A stretch of 64,000 nt of DNA from Neurospora tetraspora (Eukaryota; Ascomycota; Sordariomycetes; Sordariales; Sordariaceae): contig NW_026944383.1 of assembly GCF_033439725.1 (NCBI RefSeq), forward strand, positions 7,378,001 through 7,442,000, in the 5' to 3' direction. Shown piece by piece: positions 33,876 through 45,572 of this stretch; position 1 is the first letter of the stretch, and the number at the start of each line of letters is the position of its first letter. Below the pieces are notes generated by a model, which was not told the DNA's origin, did no database searches, and saw only the letters and a list, made by a program, of their open reading frames with translations. Position numbers and translations under genes: made by a program.

Positions 33876-36140
33876 ATTGGCTGGTGGTGCTGGGATAGGG
33901 TGGTGGTGGAGTAGTTACGCTAGATGCATCATAACCAATACTGCGAACTTCCATTTTTTCTCGACCTCTGGTGATGATCCCTGGTACGTCTTGAACTTGA
34001 CCGTGAATGTGAGACCTCTGGATGAAATGACGCTCATGGCGCTAAGAGAACCTGAATCGTAGTCTTCATCCTGCTACAGTCACCGTGAACATCCCTCTTG
34101 GGGGATCTGATGTGCCCAAAATGCTGCCAAGTTGATGAGGATAGATATTCCTAAGTCTACAACCGCTCAACTGCAGTTGTGAATCTAGAAGCCACAAGAT
34201 GCCCAGAAAGAATGTTAAACCCCCCAGAGGGGACGAATAGAACCAGATATGGGTATCACACAGATACCAGACGAGTGCGGGGAGTTCTGTGGCTGATTGG
34301 GTAAGGCATGATGCTCCTAGAGCGCTGTAAACCGTTGAACGGGCTGAAACGGGCTGGGCTGGACGGTCAGCAGGAAGCGGCCCGCACTACACCATCACCA
34401 CCAGAATTGAATCATGACGGCACTTGCCGTTCGTCCGTCCGGCACGCTCAACGTCACTATCCGTCCAAGTGTAGAGGTAGCGTTCATGTTTGCTTTCTAA
34501 GAGTTTGTTATCGATATCAACGATCCGGTCGCGGTGTTATCAGTGCTGTAAGGTCGTATAACCGCTCGGCGGTCCGAGACCGTGAGACGGGGGAAATGGT
34601 GGGCGCCGATACTATGTCTCTTGGGCGCGAGGAACTTTGGCGATACCACTACATAAAGACCGTCCGTCGTTTACTGAACGAAACGGGCCTTTCTTTTCAA
34701 CGAATAACGGCATGTGCTTGACCGTCTTTCTTACAGGGTACGACGCAAAACACACAAGTTCCCCTTCAACTGGACCATGATTATTACTTGCCCAGTTTAG
34801 TTTGATGTACTGTCCCTTTGACGGACTCCGCTTGTGATCGGCTCTTGTAGGGCTGAGGGGTATGTTTGCAAATGGCCTGAGCTTGAAGAGAACGGGATAC
34901 AATCTTCGTGGGCCTTGTTCAATCTTAATGGGTGAAACTTTGGTGGGTATGATGAAACTGGCAGATACCCTCCGAGACGGGAGCGATATCTCGTCTCAAT
35001 CCGGCGCAGCAAGTTTGAGAAACGGTGGCCTGCGCAAGTAAGACGATGAAACCTTGACTTTATCTCCGATCTCAAAATTGCACGGTCAATGATACCCACG
35101 GGGTGCAGCTCCCGTAGCACACTACCGGCCCATGTGCCGAGGGAACAGCCGCTTGTCATGTTTATTATGGAATGCAGTCCGTTTCAATGTACAACATCGC
35201 AAAGAAAAACTGGGGATGAATAATGGCAGACATGGGGTAAGTAGGTTGTAGGACTGCGGTTCTTTACCGATGGCTTCATTCAGGGCGACTACGACCCCGA
35301 ACTCAGAGCTGGTGTAGCCTGGGTAGCTCTGACTGCCACTTGACTCGAGCCCAGACACCGCTTTTCTGTCCAGTCCTTATGATCATAGCTTTAAGCTTAC
35401 CGAAACACGTTCCGTACAGCATTCCGGGGGCAATGTTGAACATGATAGCTGACGTTTCTGGTAGGCATGCAAGGATCTTCAGCAAGATAGTCAAATGCAC
35501 CAACGGCAACGGGACTGTCTCCATTTCTCCATGTTCATCCCCACTAGCACCTTACGGCTCACTCACAGCGTGGGGGAAGCGAAGCCGGATATGCCCCATC
35601 AGGGGAAGAAGTGAATAAAACATCGGATATTGCATAAAGGGCTCCAAGCGGGGCCGAGACGGATATCGGTGTTTCCCTTACCGCGCGGTAAGATAGTGTC
35701 CGTACTCCATGCTACTCCATACACGGCGATGAACTGGGTAGCTTCGTACCCTTGGGAACAGCATAGCTCCAACCGCTTGGCCATAGAACTTGTGCAAGTC
35801 GTTATCCCGTGAATACCTTCGGCGTGCTCATTCAGGAAGATAACCGAAGAAAGAGGCCATCATGGATGGAACTTGTGTAAACCGCAGTCCTCCGTACGCG
35901 AGTAAGCCGGCGATGATGATGATGATCACGATGATTGTCTTTGACCTCGACGAGGAAACAAACAACGTATAAGAAAGATGATCATGCTCCCGATCAAAGC
36001 ACAACTTACCCTCTAGAGCATCATCAGCATCATCATCATCACATCAACGACACATTCGTGCTTCCTCCTCAAAGCATTCAGACTCCCATCTCTTCACCAA
36101 CCGTTGACAGGATACATCTCCACCCACCAAATCTTTCAAG
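33876..36140. promoter_or_regulatory. srdA upstream region
   Basis: 2.27 kb upstream of the PKS. It contains TCCTCCGTAC at 35888-35897, a GATGATGATGATGAT run at about 35911 and CATCATCAGCATCATCATCATC at about 36019 that could pair with it. Small ORFs here are not convincing. Confidence 0.4.
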
Positions 36141-39100
36141 ATGGCCCCTCACAGCACCGTCGACTCCGACTACTCGTCCGGTTCTTCCACGCCGACCAGT
36201 GCCAGTGCCGATGGCTTCGTCGCCGGCCTCAACGGACTTAACAATGGGCGCGCCGTGGACCCTCAAGAGCCCATCGCTATCATTGGAATGGGTAAGTCCA
36301 GCCACTAGCCACACTCGTGACCGCATCCCACCTTCCCCGGATCAAGGCTAACACCCGCTTACTAGGATGTCGTCTGCCCGGTGGAAGCCACTCCAGCTCC
36401 AAGCTCTGGGAGCTTCTCAAGGCCGGGCGCACCGCCCAGAGCCGCTTCCCGCCGTCGCGCTTCAACATCGACGGCTTCTACCACCCCAACTCGGACCGGC
36501 CCGGCTCGCTCAACATGGAGGGCGGCTACTTCATCGAGGACGACATCCGCGGGTTCGAGAACTCCTTCTTCGGCATCAACAACCTCGAGGCCACGTACAT
36601 GGATCCCCAGCAGCGCAAGCTGCTTGAGGTTGTCTTCGAGACGTTTGAGAATGCTGGTTTCACCCTGGATCAGGTCTCTGACGCCAACATTGGCTGCTAT
36701 GTTGGTAACTTCGTGACGGATTTCATCACCATGCAGCTCAAGGACTCCGAGTATACCCATCGCTACTCGGCGACCGGTCTGGGCACCACCATCTTGGCTA
36801 ACAGGATCAGCCATGTGTTCAACATGAAGGGACCCAGTTTCGTCATCGACACTGCTTGCTCGTCCTCGCTGTACTGCTTGCATGCGGCTGTTACCGCCTT
36901 GCTCGCCGGAGAGTGCGACTCTGCCATCGTGGCTGGTGCCAACCTCATCCAGTCTCCTGAGCAGCAGCTCGCCACCATGAAGGCCGGTGTCCTTTCCAAG
37001 ACCTCCACCTGCCACACATTCGACTCGTCTGCCGATGGTTACGGCAGAGCTGATGGCATTGGCGCCATCCTGGTCAAGAGGCTCAGCGATGCCATCCGTG
37101 ACGGAGACCCGATCCGCTCCGTCATCCGTGGCACTGCCATCAACTCCAACGGCAAGACCAACGGTATCACCCTACCCAGCGCCGATGGCCAGGAAGCCGT
37201 GATCCGCAAGGCCTATGCTCAAGCCGGTCTTGGCTTCGACGAGACCGACTACATTGAGTGCCACGGTACCGGTACCGCGGTCGGTGACCCCATCGAAGTC
37301 GAGGCCGTGTCCCGCGTGTTCAAGAAGCCCCAGGGTGCTCCCCTCCTGATCGGCTCCGTCAAGAGCAACCTCGGTCACTCCGAGGCTGCCTCCGGTCTTT
37401 CCAGCATCATCAAGGTCGCCATGGCCCTCGAGAAGGGTGAGATCCCTCCCACGTATGGCGTCAAGAACATCAACCCCAAGATCAAGACCGATGAGTGGAA
37501 TGTCCAGATCGTCACTGAGACGACCTCTTGGCCGAAGAACCTTCCTCACAACGCCAACAGGATCTTCCGTCGCGCTGGTGTCAACTCCTTCGGATATGGC
37601 GGTGCCAACGCCCACGCCATTCTTGAGGCTCCCCAGATGCACGTCCCGGTTGGATACAACCGCGGCTCCCTGCCGGCTTCCCTCACCCGCTCGACTTTGT
37701 TCCTCCCATTCTCTGGTTCTAACACCGCTGCTCTCGAGCGCAGAGTCACTGACATTGCGGCTGCGATTGACTTTGACAACGTCAATATCGCTGACCTGGC
37801 CTACACCCTCGGTGTCAAGCGCACCCACCTCAGCACTCGTGGTTACATCCTCAGCGGCCAGGACTCGCTTAAGGATGACCTCAAGCCCGAGAACTTGCGC
37901 GTCGCTCTTCAGGGCAAGACCTCCTCCAAGCTCCCCTTGGCTTTCGTCTTCACCGGCCAGGGCGCTCAGTGGCCCGAGATGGGCAAGGAGTTGATGAAGG
38001 AGTTCCCCAGCTTCCGTCGTACCATCCAGAGGCTCGACGCTGCTTTGCAGATGCTCCCGCATGCTCCCACCTGGACTCTCCAGGGCGCCATCCTTGAGCC
38101 GGCCAAGACCAGCATGATCAACCATGCCTCGCGCTCTCAGCCTGTCTGCACTGCTGTCCAGGTTGCCCTGGTCCAGCTGCTCGCTTCTTGGGGCATCAAG
38201 CCCGAGAGTGTTATCGGCCACTCGTCCGGTGAAATTGCCGCTGCCTACACTGCCGGCTATCTCACTCCCGAGCAGTCCATCATCATCGCCTACTACCGTG
38301 GTCACTGTGTCACCAAGAGCACCATGGTCGGTGCCATGATGGCTGCCGGCCTCGGCGCTGAGGATGCCATCAAGAAGATCAGCGAACTTGGCCTCGATGG
38401 AAAGATCCGCGTTGCTTGCGTCAACTCCCCCGAGAGCGTCACCATCTCCGGTGACACCGAGGGCATCGAGACTCTCCGTGCCCAGTTCGACCAGGCCGGC
38501 ACCTTCGCTAGAGTCCTCAAGACTGATGGCAAGGCCTACCACTCTCACCACATGGCTGTCATTGGCCAAGAGTACGAGGACCTCCTCACCGAGGCTCTCG
38601 ACGGCGATGACTTCCCCACCACTAGCAATGGCGTCCGCTTCATTTCCTCTGTCACCGACGCCGTCGTAAACCACGCCGTCGGACCCGCCTACTGGCGCGC
38701 CAACCTCGAGTCCCCCGTCCTGTTCGCCAACGTCGTCGAGCGTCTCATCAAGGACACCGCCTCGCACCTCGTCGAGCTCGGCCCTCACTCCGCTCTCGAG
38801 CTTCCCATCAAGCAGACGCGCACCAAGCTCAACATTAGCGAGACTAAGGTGCACTACGGCTCCGCCCTCTCGCGCGGCAAGAACTCCATCACCACCATCC
38901 TCAACCTGGTCGGCGACCTCTTCCTGCACGGCCACGATGTCTCCTTCAAGGGCGTCAACTATGTCGACTCGGCCTTCAACAGCCCCAAGGCGCGCAAGAA
39001 CGTGAGGACCCAGGAGAAGATGCTGCTCGACCTGCCCAACTACACCTGGGACTACAGCGGCACTGTCTTCAACGAGTCGCGCGTCAGCGTCGAGTGGCGC

Positions 39101-42100
39101 AACCGCAAGTATCCTCGCCACGACCTGCTGGGCTCTCAAGTCCACGGCGGCAACGGCATCTCGACCAACTGGAGGAACGTCGTCAAGGCCAAGGACATCC
39201 CCTGGATGGAGGGCCACAAGCTCGACACCACCACCGTCTTCCCGGCCGCTGGCTACCTCGCCATGGCCGTCGAGGCAATGTGCCAAGTCGCCGACGTGAC
39301 CAAGGAGCAAGAGCCCGCTCTCAGCCTGCGCAACGTCAACATCACCAAAGCCCTAACTCTCGGCAGCGAAGAGACCGACGCCGGCGTCGAGCTCTTCACC
39401 GCCCTTTACCCGGCTCAGCTCCCCGGCGGCGCCACCGACGCAGGCTGGTACCAATTCAACGTCAGCTCCTACACCAACGACACCGCCACCACGCACGCCA
39501 ACGGTCTCGTCAAGATCGACTCCGCGCCCGCTCCGCTGGAAGTCAGCCTGCCCATCGTCCCGTCCACCATGGAGCCCCAGGCGCCGCGCACGTGGTACGG
39601 CAAGTTCGCCAAGGGCGGGCTCGTTTTCCAGGGCCAGTTCCAGTCCCTCACCGAGATCCAGAACCCCCGCAAGAAGGAGAACCCGCACACGCTGGCCAAG
39701 ACGGAACTCCGCCAGGGCGGTGGCAGCGGTCGTTCGACTGAGTCGGACTATCTCATTCATCCGATAACTATCGATGCCCTCTTCCAGGCTGGTATCATTG
39801 CTAGCACCTCTGGTGTTGTCCGTGAGCTGCGCGCCAAGGTTCCCGTGCACATTGAGGAGATGCACCTCCGCGCTCCTGTTGGCGGGCAGAAGGAGCTCAA
39901 GGTGAACGCTACTTCCGAGGCCGTTGGTTTTGGTACCATCCGCGTTGATGGTGAGCTGTTTGATGATGAGGGACGTGTCTTCCTCCAGATCAACCGGTGC
40001 AGACAGGTTGCTTATCAGAGCGGCATCCAGCAGGAGGCTGGTGATGAACGTCACCCCATGCTTCGCATTGTCTGGAAGCCGGATGTTACCAGGCTCGGAG
40101 CTGATGATGCGGAAGAGTTCTCGCAGTACATTGAGCAGTATGCTGCCAAGTCTGAGAGCAAGGCTGATGATGCTACAGTTCGCTTGGGAGCTGCTCTGGA
40201 CTTGCTTATTCACAAGCACCCCAGACTTCGCATCTTGAACCTCGATGTCAACTTGAACGAGTTTTTGGTTGACACCCTCCGCCTCGAGACCGACTTCAAG
40301 AAGTGCAAGACCCTGGTCAGCGGCTCCTACTCCGAGGAGGGCACCCTCACCTTCGAGGACCTCACCAACGAGGGCAAGACCTCCACTGCCGCTCAAGTCT
40401 TTGACGTCGTCATCCTCGGCTCTAAGGCTCAGGACCTCGAAGCCGCCAAGGAGCTCGTCGACGAGGACGGCTCCATCCTCCTCAACGGCTCCTCCGCCGA
40501 CGCCGAGAAGCTCCAATCCCTCGGCTTCATCGCCCTCCAAGCCCCCTCCGGCACCATCCTCGCCCAAACTCCCCAGGAGATCACCACCAAGCAGCAAAAG
40601 ACGCTCTCCAAGCAGGTCCTCATCGTCGAGCGCAACGCCGACCACGTCCTAAACAGTGCCATCGCCGCCCAGGCCAAGAAGATCACCGGCCTCGAAGCCA
40701 AGCGGATCCCGCTCGAGAGCGTCACGGCCGACATCATCGCCGTGCACACCCGCGTCATCTCCACCATCGAGCTCGAGGACCCGGTTCTCTCACGTGTCAC
40801 TGAGGACGAGATGAAGCACATCAAGACCTTGACTGATAACTGCACCAACCTCGTCTGGGTCACCGGCGGCCGTCTCTTCCAGGCTGTTTCGCCTGAGCAT
40901 GCTGTTGTCTACGGTCTCTCGCGTGCCCTGATGCTCGAGCAGCCTTCGCTCCGCTTCTTTGTGGTTGATGTTGACCATGAGAGCACCCCTGTTGAGAGGT
41001 CGGCCAAGCACGTTGTTGAGGTCCTCCAGCAGGCACTTATCGAGGCGGATCCCGACTATGAGTTCATCCAGAACGCTGGTCTGCTCCATGTCAGCCGCTT
41101 TGTTCCTGAGGAGTCTCTCAACAGGGTGTTCCGCGAGAAGCAGGGTGCTGAGAAGCTTGCTCTGCCGCTTAAGGAGGCTAGACCCTTCCGTCTTGGCACC
41201 GACATGGTCGGCCAAATTGACTCCATCTTCTTCCGCCGTGAGGAGGCTAAGGATGTCCAGCTTGCCGAAGGTCACGTCGAGGTCTCCGTTAAGGCAGTGG
41301 GCTTGAACACCAAGGATCTGCAGGCCATCAACGGCGACGGGGACAACACCAGCGGCTCCTTCTGCACTTCGCAGTACACCGCCGTTGTCACCAAGGTCAG
41401 CGCCGGCGTTGAGAGCCTCGCTGTCGGTGACCGTGTCGTCGTCATGGCCCCCGGTTACTTTGCCACTACCGAGAGTGTCCCAGCCTGGGCTTGCCAGAAG
41501 CTGGCCGACAATGAGGACTTCACCACCCTGTCCAGCGTCCCTCTCCAGCTCAGCACCGCCATCTACGCCGTCAACAACCGCGCCCACGTCCAGGCCGACG
41601 AGTCGGTCCTCGTCATCACCGGAAGCGACATCGCCGCTGACCAGGCCGCCATCCGCGTCGCTCAGCTCGCTAGGGCTAAGGTGTTTGCCGTCGGTGACAA
41701 CACCAACCTGTCTGCGGACCGCGTCTTCGCCAAGAATGACAAGGCCCTCGTCGCCAAGCTGCTCAAGGCCACTGAAGGCCGTGGCGTCGACGTCGTCCTC
41801 AACTTTGCCAACGAGGCTGCTCCTATCTCCAGCATCGGCAGTATCTTCGCTGACTGCGGACGTCTTGTGCATGTCGGCAAGTCTGGCCTCGCTGAGACCA
41901 TTGCTACTGACTCGACCCTCTTCCGTAAGAGCGTCACCGTCACGACCTTTGACATTGCCAACATCCTGGCTCTTAAGACTGCTGCTGGCCAGAAGATCCT
42001 CTCCCAGCTGTTGGCTGATAGCATTGCCCTCTACCGCCAGGGAGAGCTGAACCTTGCTTCTTCTCCCAAGGTCTTTGACGTCTCCAAGGTCCGCGACGCC

Positions 42101-43421
42101 TTCCGCGCGCTGGCGGCCAAGGGCCACTCTGGCTCTGTTGTGGTCTCCCTCGAGAACGAAGCCTCGCTTGTCCCCACTCTGCCGCTCAAGTATGACACCG
42201 TCCTTAGCCCGGAGAAGAGCTACCTCCTCGTTGGCTGCCTCGGCGGTCTTGGTCGGTCGATGTCCAAGTGGATGCTTGCTCGTGGTGCTCGCAAGTTTGT
42301 GTTCATGGGCCGTAGCGGTACAGACAGGGCTCCTGCTCGTCGCTTGGTCGAGGATCTCGAGCTCGCTGGTGCGCAGGTGACGGTGGTTCGTGGTGATGTT
42401 ATCAACATGGAGGATGTCGAGTTGGCTGTCAATGGTATCGATGGACCGATTGGCGGTGTTATTCAGGCTGCTATGGGTCTTGATGTGAGTTTCGGCCCCC
42501 CTTTTCCCGATGACGAAGCGAATACTAACCGATAACTCCCCCCAACAGGAAGCTCTCTTCACCACCATGCCCCGCGACTACTGGCTCACCGGCCTCAAGC
42601 CCAAGATCGTCGGCTCCTGGAACCTCCACAACGCCATCCGCGGCCGCGACTCCGAGCTCGACTTCTTCCTCATGACCTCCTCCATCTCCGGCAGCGTCGG
42701 CACCGCCACCGAGTCCAACTACTGCTCGGCCAACTACTTCCTCGACGTCTTCGCCCGCCACCGCCACTCCCTCGGCCTGCCTGCCACCTCCATCGGTCTC
42801 GGCATGATTTCCGAAGTCGGCTATTTGCATGAGAACCCCGAGATCGAAGCTATGCTCCTCCGCAAGGGCATCCAAGCCATCAACGAGGACGAGATGCTGC
42901 AAATCATCGACGCCTCTCTAGCCACTCCCACTTCCGTCCCCGGTAGCTACGACGAGCTCGCCCGCGCCCATGTCCTCACTGGTCTCGAGCCTCTCGGCCT
43001 CAAGGAGCTGCGCGCCAAGGGCTTCGAGGGCACCTCCCCTGTCCTCGGCGACCCGCGCGCCTCTCTCCTGTCGGCCGCGCTCGACGAGTCCACGGATGCG
43101 GCCGGCAGCGGCGCAGCCAGCGGTATGCCCGCCGAAGTTGCAGAGGCTATTGCCACGGGCGCCTCGGTCGAAGACGCGATCCTCAAGATGATCTCCAAGA
43201 AGTTCTCCAACTTGGTGCTGATTCCCGAGGACAAGCTGAACCTGACCAAGCCGATCAGCGAGGTGGGCGTGGATAGCATGCTGGCTGCGGAGTTTAGGGC
43301 GTGGATCTTCCAGGCTTTCAAGGTGGATGTGCCGTACTTGACGCTGTTGTCGGCGGCGGCTACACTGACGTTGTTGTCGGAGCTGATTACGAAGAAGATG
43401 ATGGAGGCTCAGGATGCTTGA
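36141..43421 (+). CDS. srdA: highly reducing polyketide synthase
   Basis: Model: join(36141..36291,36366..42484,42549..43421), 2380 aa. Domain order: KS (about 43-470; Cys215 in DTACSSS, ECHGTGT, NLGHSE), AT (about 576-890; Ser670 in GHSSGE, YHSHHM), DH (about 968-1260; His1001 in GHKLDTTTVFP, Asp in DALFQAG), a 370-residue region where a methyltransferase would sit but without SAM motifs, ER (about 1665-1985), KR (about 2002-2190; LVGCLGGLG, SSISGSVG, NYCSANY) and ACP (Ser2333 in GVDSM). There is no thioesterase or reductase domain for release. The ER cofactor loop reads TGSDIAADQAAI instead of AGxGGVGQAAI and is probably inactive, which fits an unsaturated product. Known role: builds a C12 chain (acetyl plus five malonyl units) that leaves as an aldehyde. 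It is probably cytosolic. Confidence 0.93.
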
Positions 43422-43918
43422 GGGGTTGCGGTTGGTTGAGAGATACGCGTTTGACTTCTTTCTTTCCCTTTGTATGGCGTTCAAAGGTCATGGTTCGCAC
43501 TTGGGAGGAGTGATGAATGCTGGTCATGATGATTCTTTCTCTTTTCCTTTCTAGACCGCGATGCTTTGGTCACTGTTTGGTTGTCTCTCGTACTCAGTCT
43601 TCAGCGTTGCATTTGTATAGATCTAGATCGATTTTGACAAGTTCGCTGCTTTCAATAGCAAAAGTATTTGAGATATCCAGTGCCAACATTGTTGTTGATG
43701 TGACTTCAAGTTGTGGTGTCAAGGAGCAAACGAAGGGCAACTGAGAGCGAGTGCCAAGACCGGGATTGGATTGGCAGTCCTGATGATTTGTGGACCCACT
43801 CTGCAGCTGGTTCTGAGCTGCCCTTCCATTGACAGCTGCCATCAGCTGCTGCCTTGAGCTTTGTTTTGTCTTGGCACACTGCTGCCGGCAAAAAGACGCT
43901 CAAGACAGGAGTTCATCC
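43422..43918. other. srdA 3' region
   Basis: 497 bp without a supported gene; presumably the srdA 3' UTR and terminator. Confidence 0.45.
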
Positions 43919-44153
43919 CATCTCTTTAACCGGTTTTTGCGCCATTCTTTTCCCGACAGGGGTCTATAGCCAATGACATTTCGCAAACACCAAAATGCAA
44001 CCATTTGGCTACTTCAGGGCTCAGGCTACTTTCTGAGTATCTTAGCAGGACGCTATAAGTACCCTGACAGAGCCACTAGCTGCTTGTGAGCTGGGTACTC
44101 TGAAGTTTTTATGGGCCGGGAAAAAAATGGCGCAAAAACCGGTTAAAGAGATG
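43919..44153. mobile_element. 235-bp element with 37-bp terminal inverted repeats (MITE-like)
   Basis: The left arm 43919-43955 and right arm 44117-44153 are inverted copies with one mismatch in 37; both contain CTTTAACCGGTTTTTGCGCC. The 161-bp core has a nested inverted pair AGTACCC (44058-44064) / GGGTACT (44093-44099) and no ORF. This size and layout fit a non-autonomous DNA transposon. I see no clear target-site duplication, so a stable hairpin of other origin is possible. It ends 107 bp before the chosen methyltransferase start. Confidence 0.6.
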
Positions 44154-44259
44154 ATTGTTTCATGTTTCAAGTCCAGGCGGACAGGAAGTTTCCCATCACC
44201 ACTTCGGAGGCTGGCTTCAGATCATCCCATTATTGTTTCATGATTCAATAACACCCCCA

Positions 44260-44871
44260 ATGCCCGACTTTGACAAGCAGAGCTATTGGCACACACGTTT
44301 CGAGTCGGAGACGGCCTTTGAATGGCTGATCCCATCGTCTACGTTCATGCCCCTTCTTGAGTCTTTTCTCAACAAGTTGCCCGGTTCTGATGCCAGTATC
44401 CTTCATCTGGGTTTCGGCACGAGTGACTTGCAAGTCCAACTCCGGACGCGTAGCTTTGCCAACATTACTAATGTTGACTATGAGCCTCTGGCGACAGAGA
44501 GAGGCCGGCGCCTCGAGAGGGCCACGTTTGGCCATGTGAGAATGCAATATATCACTGCCGATGCAACACATCTCGATTCCGTTCCCGATATATCTTCCCA
44601 GAAATACCACCTTGTCATCGACAAGAGCACAGCTGATGCTATTTCTTGTGCAGGCGACGATGCGGTTTTGGCCATGGCCCAAGGCATTCACCGGAGTCTG
44701 GCCGATGGTGGTGTCTGGATCTCCGTGAGCTACTCGGCTTTCCGCTATGACATTCCGCAGTTGCCGTTTGACGTCGAGGTCATCACCAAGATTCCAACCG
44801 CCAAGGCGAGGGAGACTGATCCAGATATTTATCACTATTGCTACCTCCTGCGTCCGAAACCCAAGGCGTAG
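44260..44871 (+). CDS. METTL13/EFM-like class I methyltransferase
   Basis: 203 aa, single exon; the ATG at 44260 is chosen because it opens the conserved block FDKQSYWHTRFESETAFEWL (the frame is open upstream to 44155, at the edge of the inverted-repeat element). The SAM-binding loop is HLGFGTSDL (motif I), NVDYEPLATERG is motif II, ITADATHL is motif III, and VIDKSTADAI is the acidic DKGTxDA-type motif typical of the METTL13 and EEF1A-lysine methyltransferase family. Substrates in that family are protein lysines or N-termini rather than small molecules, so a cluster role (O-methylation) is less likely but cannot be ruled out. The protein is shorter than METTL13, close to single-domain relatives. 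Confidence 0.8.
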   Translation: MPDFDKQSYWHTRFESETAFEWLIPSSTFMPLLESFLNKLPGSDASILHLGFGTSDLQVQLRTRSFANITNVDYEPLATERGRRLERATFGHVRMQYITADATHLDSVPDISSQKYHLVIDKSTADAISCAGDDAVLAMAQGIHRSLADGGVWISVSYSAFRYDIPQLPFDVEVITKIPTAKARETDPDIYHYCYLLRPKPKA

Positions 44872-45572
44872 ATGGCATTGGCAGTAGAAGATGCAACACC
44901 GACCTGTCACAGGGTCGCACTCTCGGCCGATCCGCTCTCTCTTCCCGGAACCGCTCATGAGGTTTGGGTCTATGCATGCCCCTTTTCACCTCGATTATAG
45001 ACCCGGAAAAGGAAATCTCGGAGGGACGTTGTGAAAACCCGATCTGCCAAGAGTCCCGATCCGGGATGGCAGGGGTGCCGGAACCGAGGATTCGGCATGT
45101 CGGAGAGCGGACCGATCGCATCCTAGGATCTAGCGAGATTTAGCAGTACCACGCTGGGGTCGAGAAACAATGGCTTTGCATCAAGTCAAGCAAGAAAATC
45201 CGGGGAAGAGCGCCACCATGAAGGAGACATCGTATCCAGGTTTATGCGCACCAACGACACGATGGCATCCCACGCCCATGGACTAGACCTCCGCATCCCG
45301 TTCGAGAAGTTTCAAAAACCGGGATAAGCCAATGATACAGGGAGACGATACTACCATCCGAGACGTCAAGGAAAAGGGGCGAAACTATGCCGAAGGCCTT
45401 TAATCCCAAAGACGTCGAGGATGGCGGATGGTAGACGAGTATAAGTGCTCCCAACTCCCGTTATCTTCTCGAGTTTTAATCCCATTGTGACACCACCAGC
45501 ATAACGCCCCACGCATCACTCCTTAACAACAGTCATTCCTTAACAACAGTCACTCCTCAACAACAGTCCAAC
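44872..45572. promoter_or_regulatory. LPMO upstream region with a tandem-repeat leader
   Basis: 700 bp. TATA-like TATAAG lies near 45441. Immediately before the ATG lie three 17-bp tandem copies of ACTCCTTAACAACAGTC (45518-45568), with base changes in copies two and three; they probably lie in the 5' UTR. Confidence 0.5.
45518..45568 (+). repeat. 3 x 17-bp tandem repeat in the LPMO leader
   Basis: Copies at 45518-45534, 45535-45551 and 45552-45568; copy 2 differs at one base and copy 3 at one base. The array ends 4 bp before the start codon. Confidence 0.85.

Noticed and set aside
37172-42568. Very long minus-strand ORFs opposite srdA (712 and 592 codons)
   Set aside because: They are mirror frames of a highly codon-biased PKS reading frame, have no domains, and lack independent start or splice signals.
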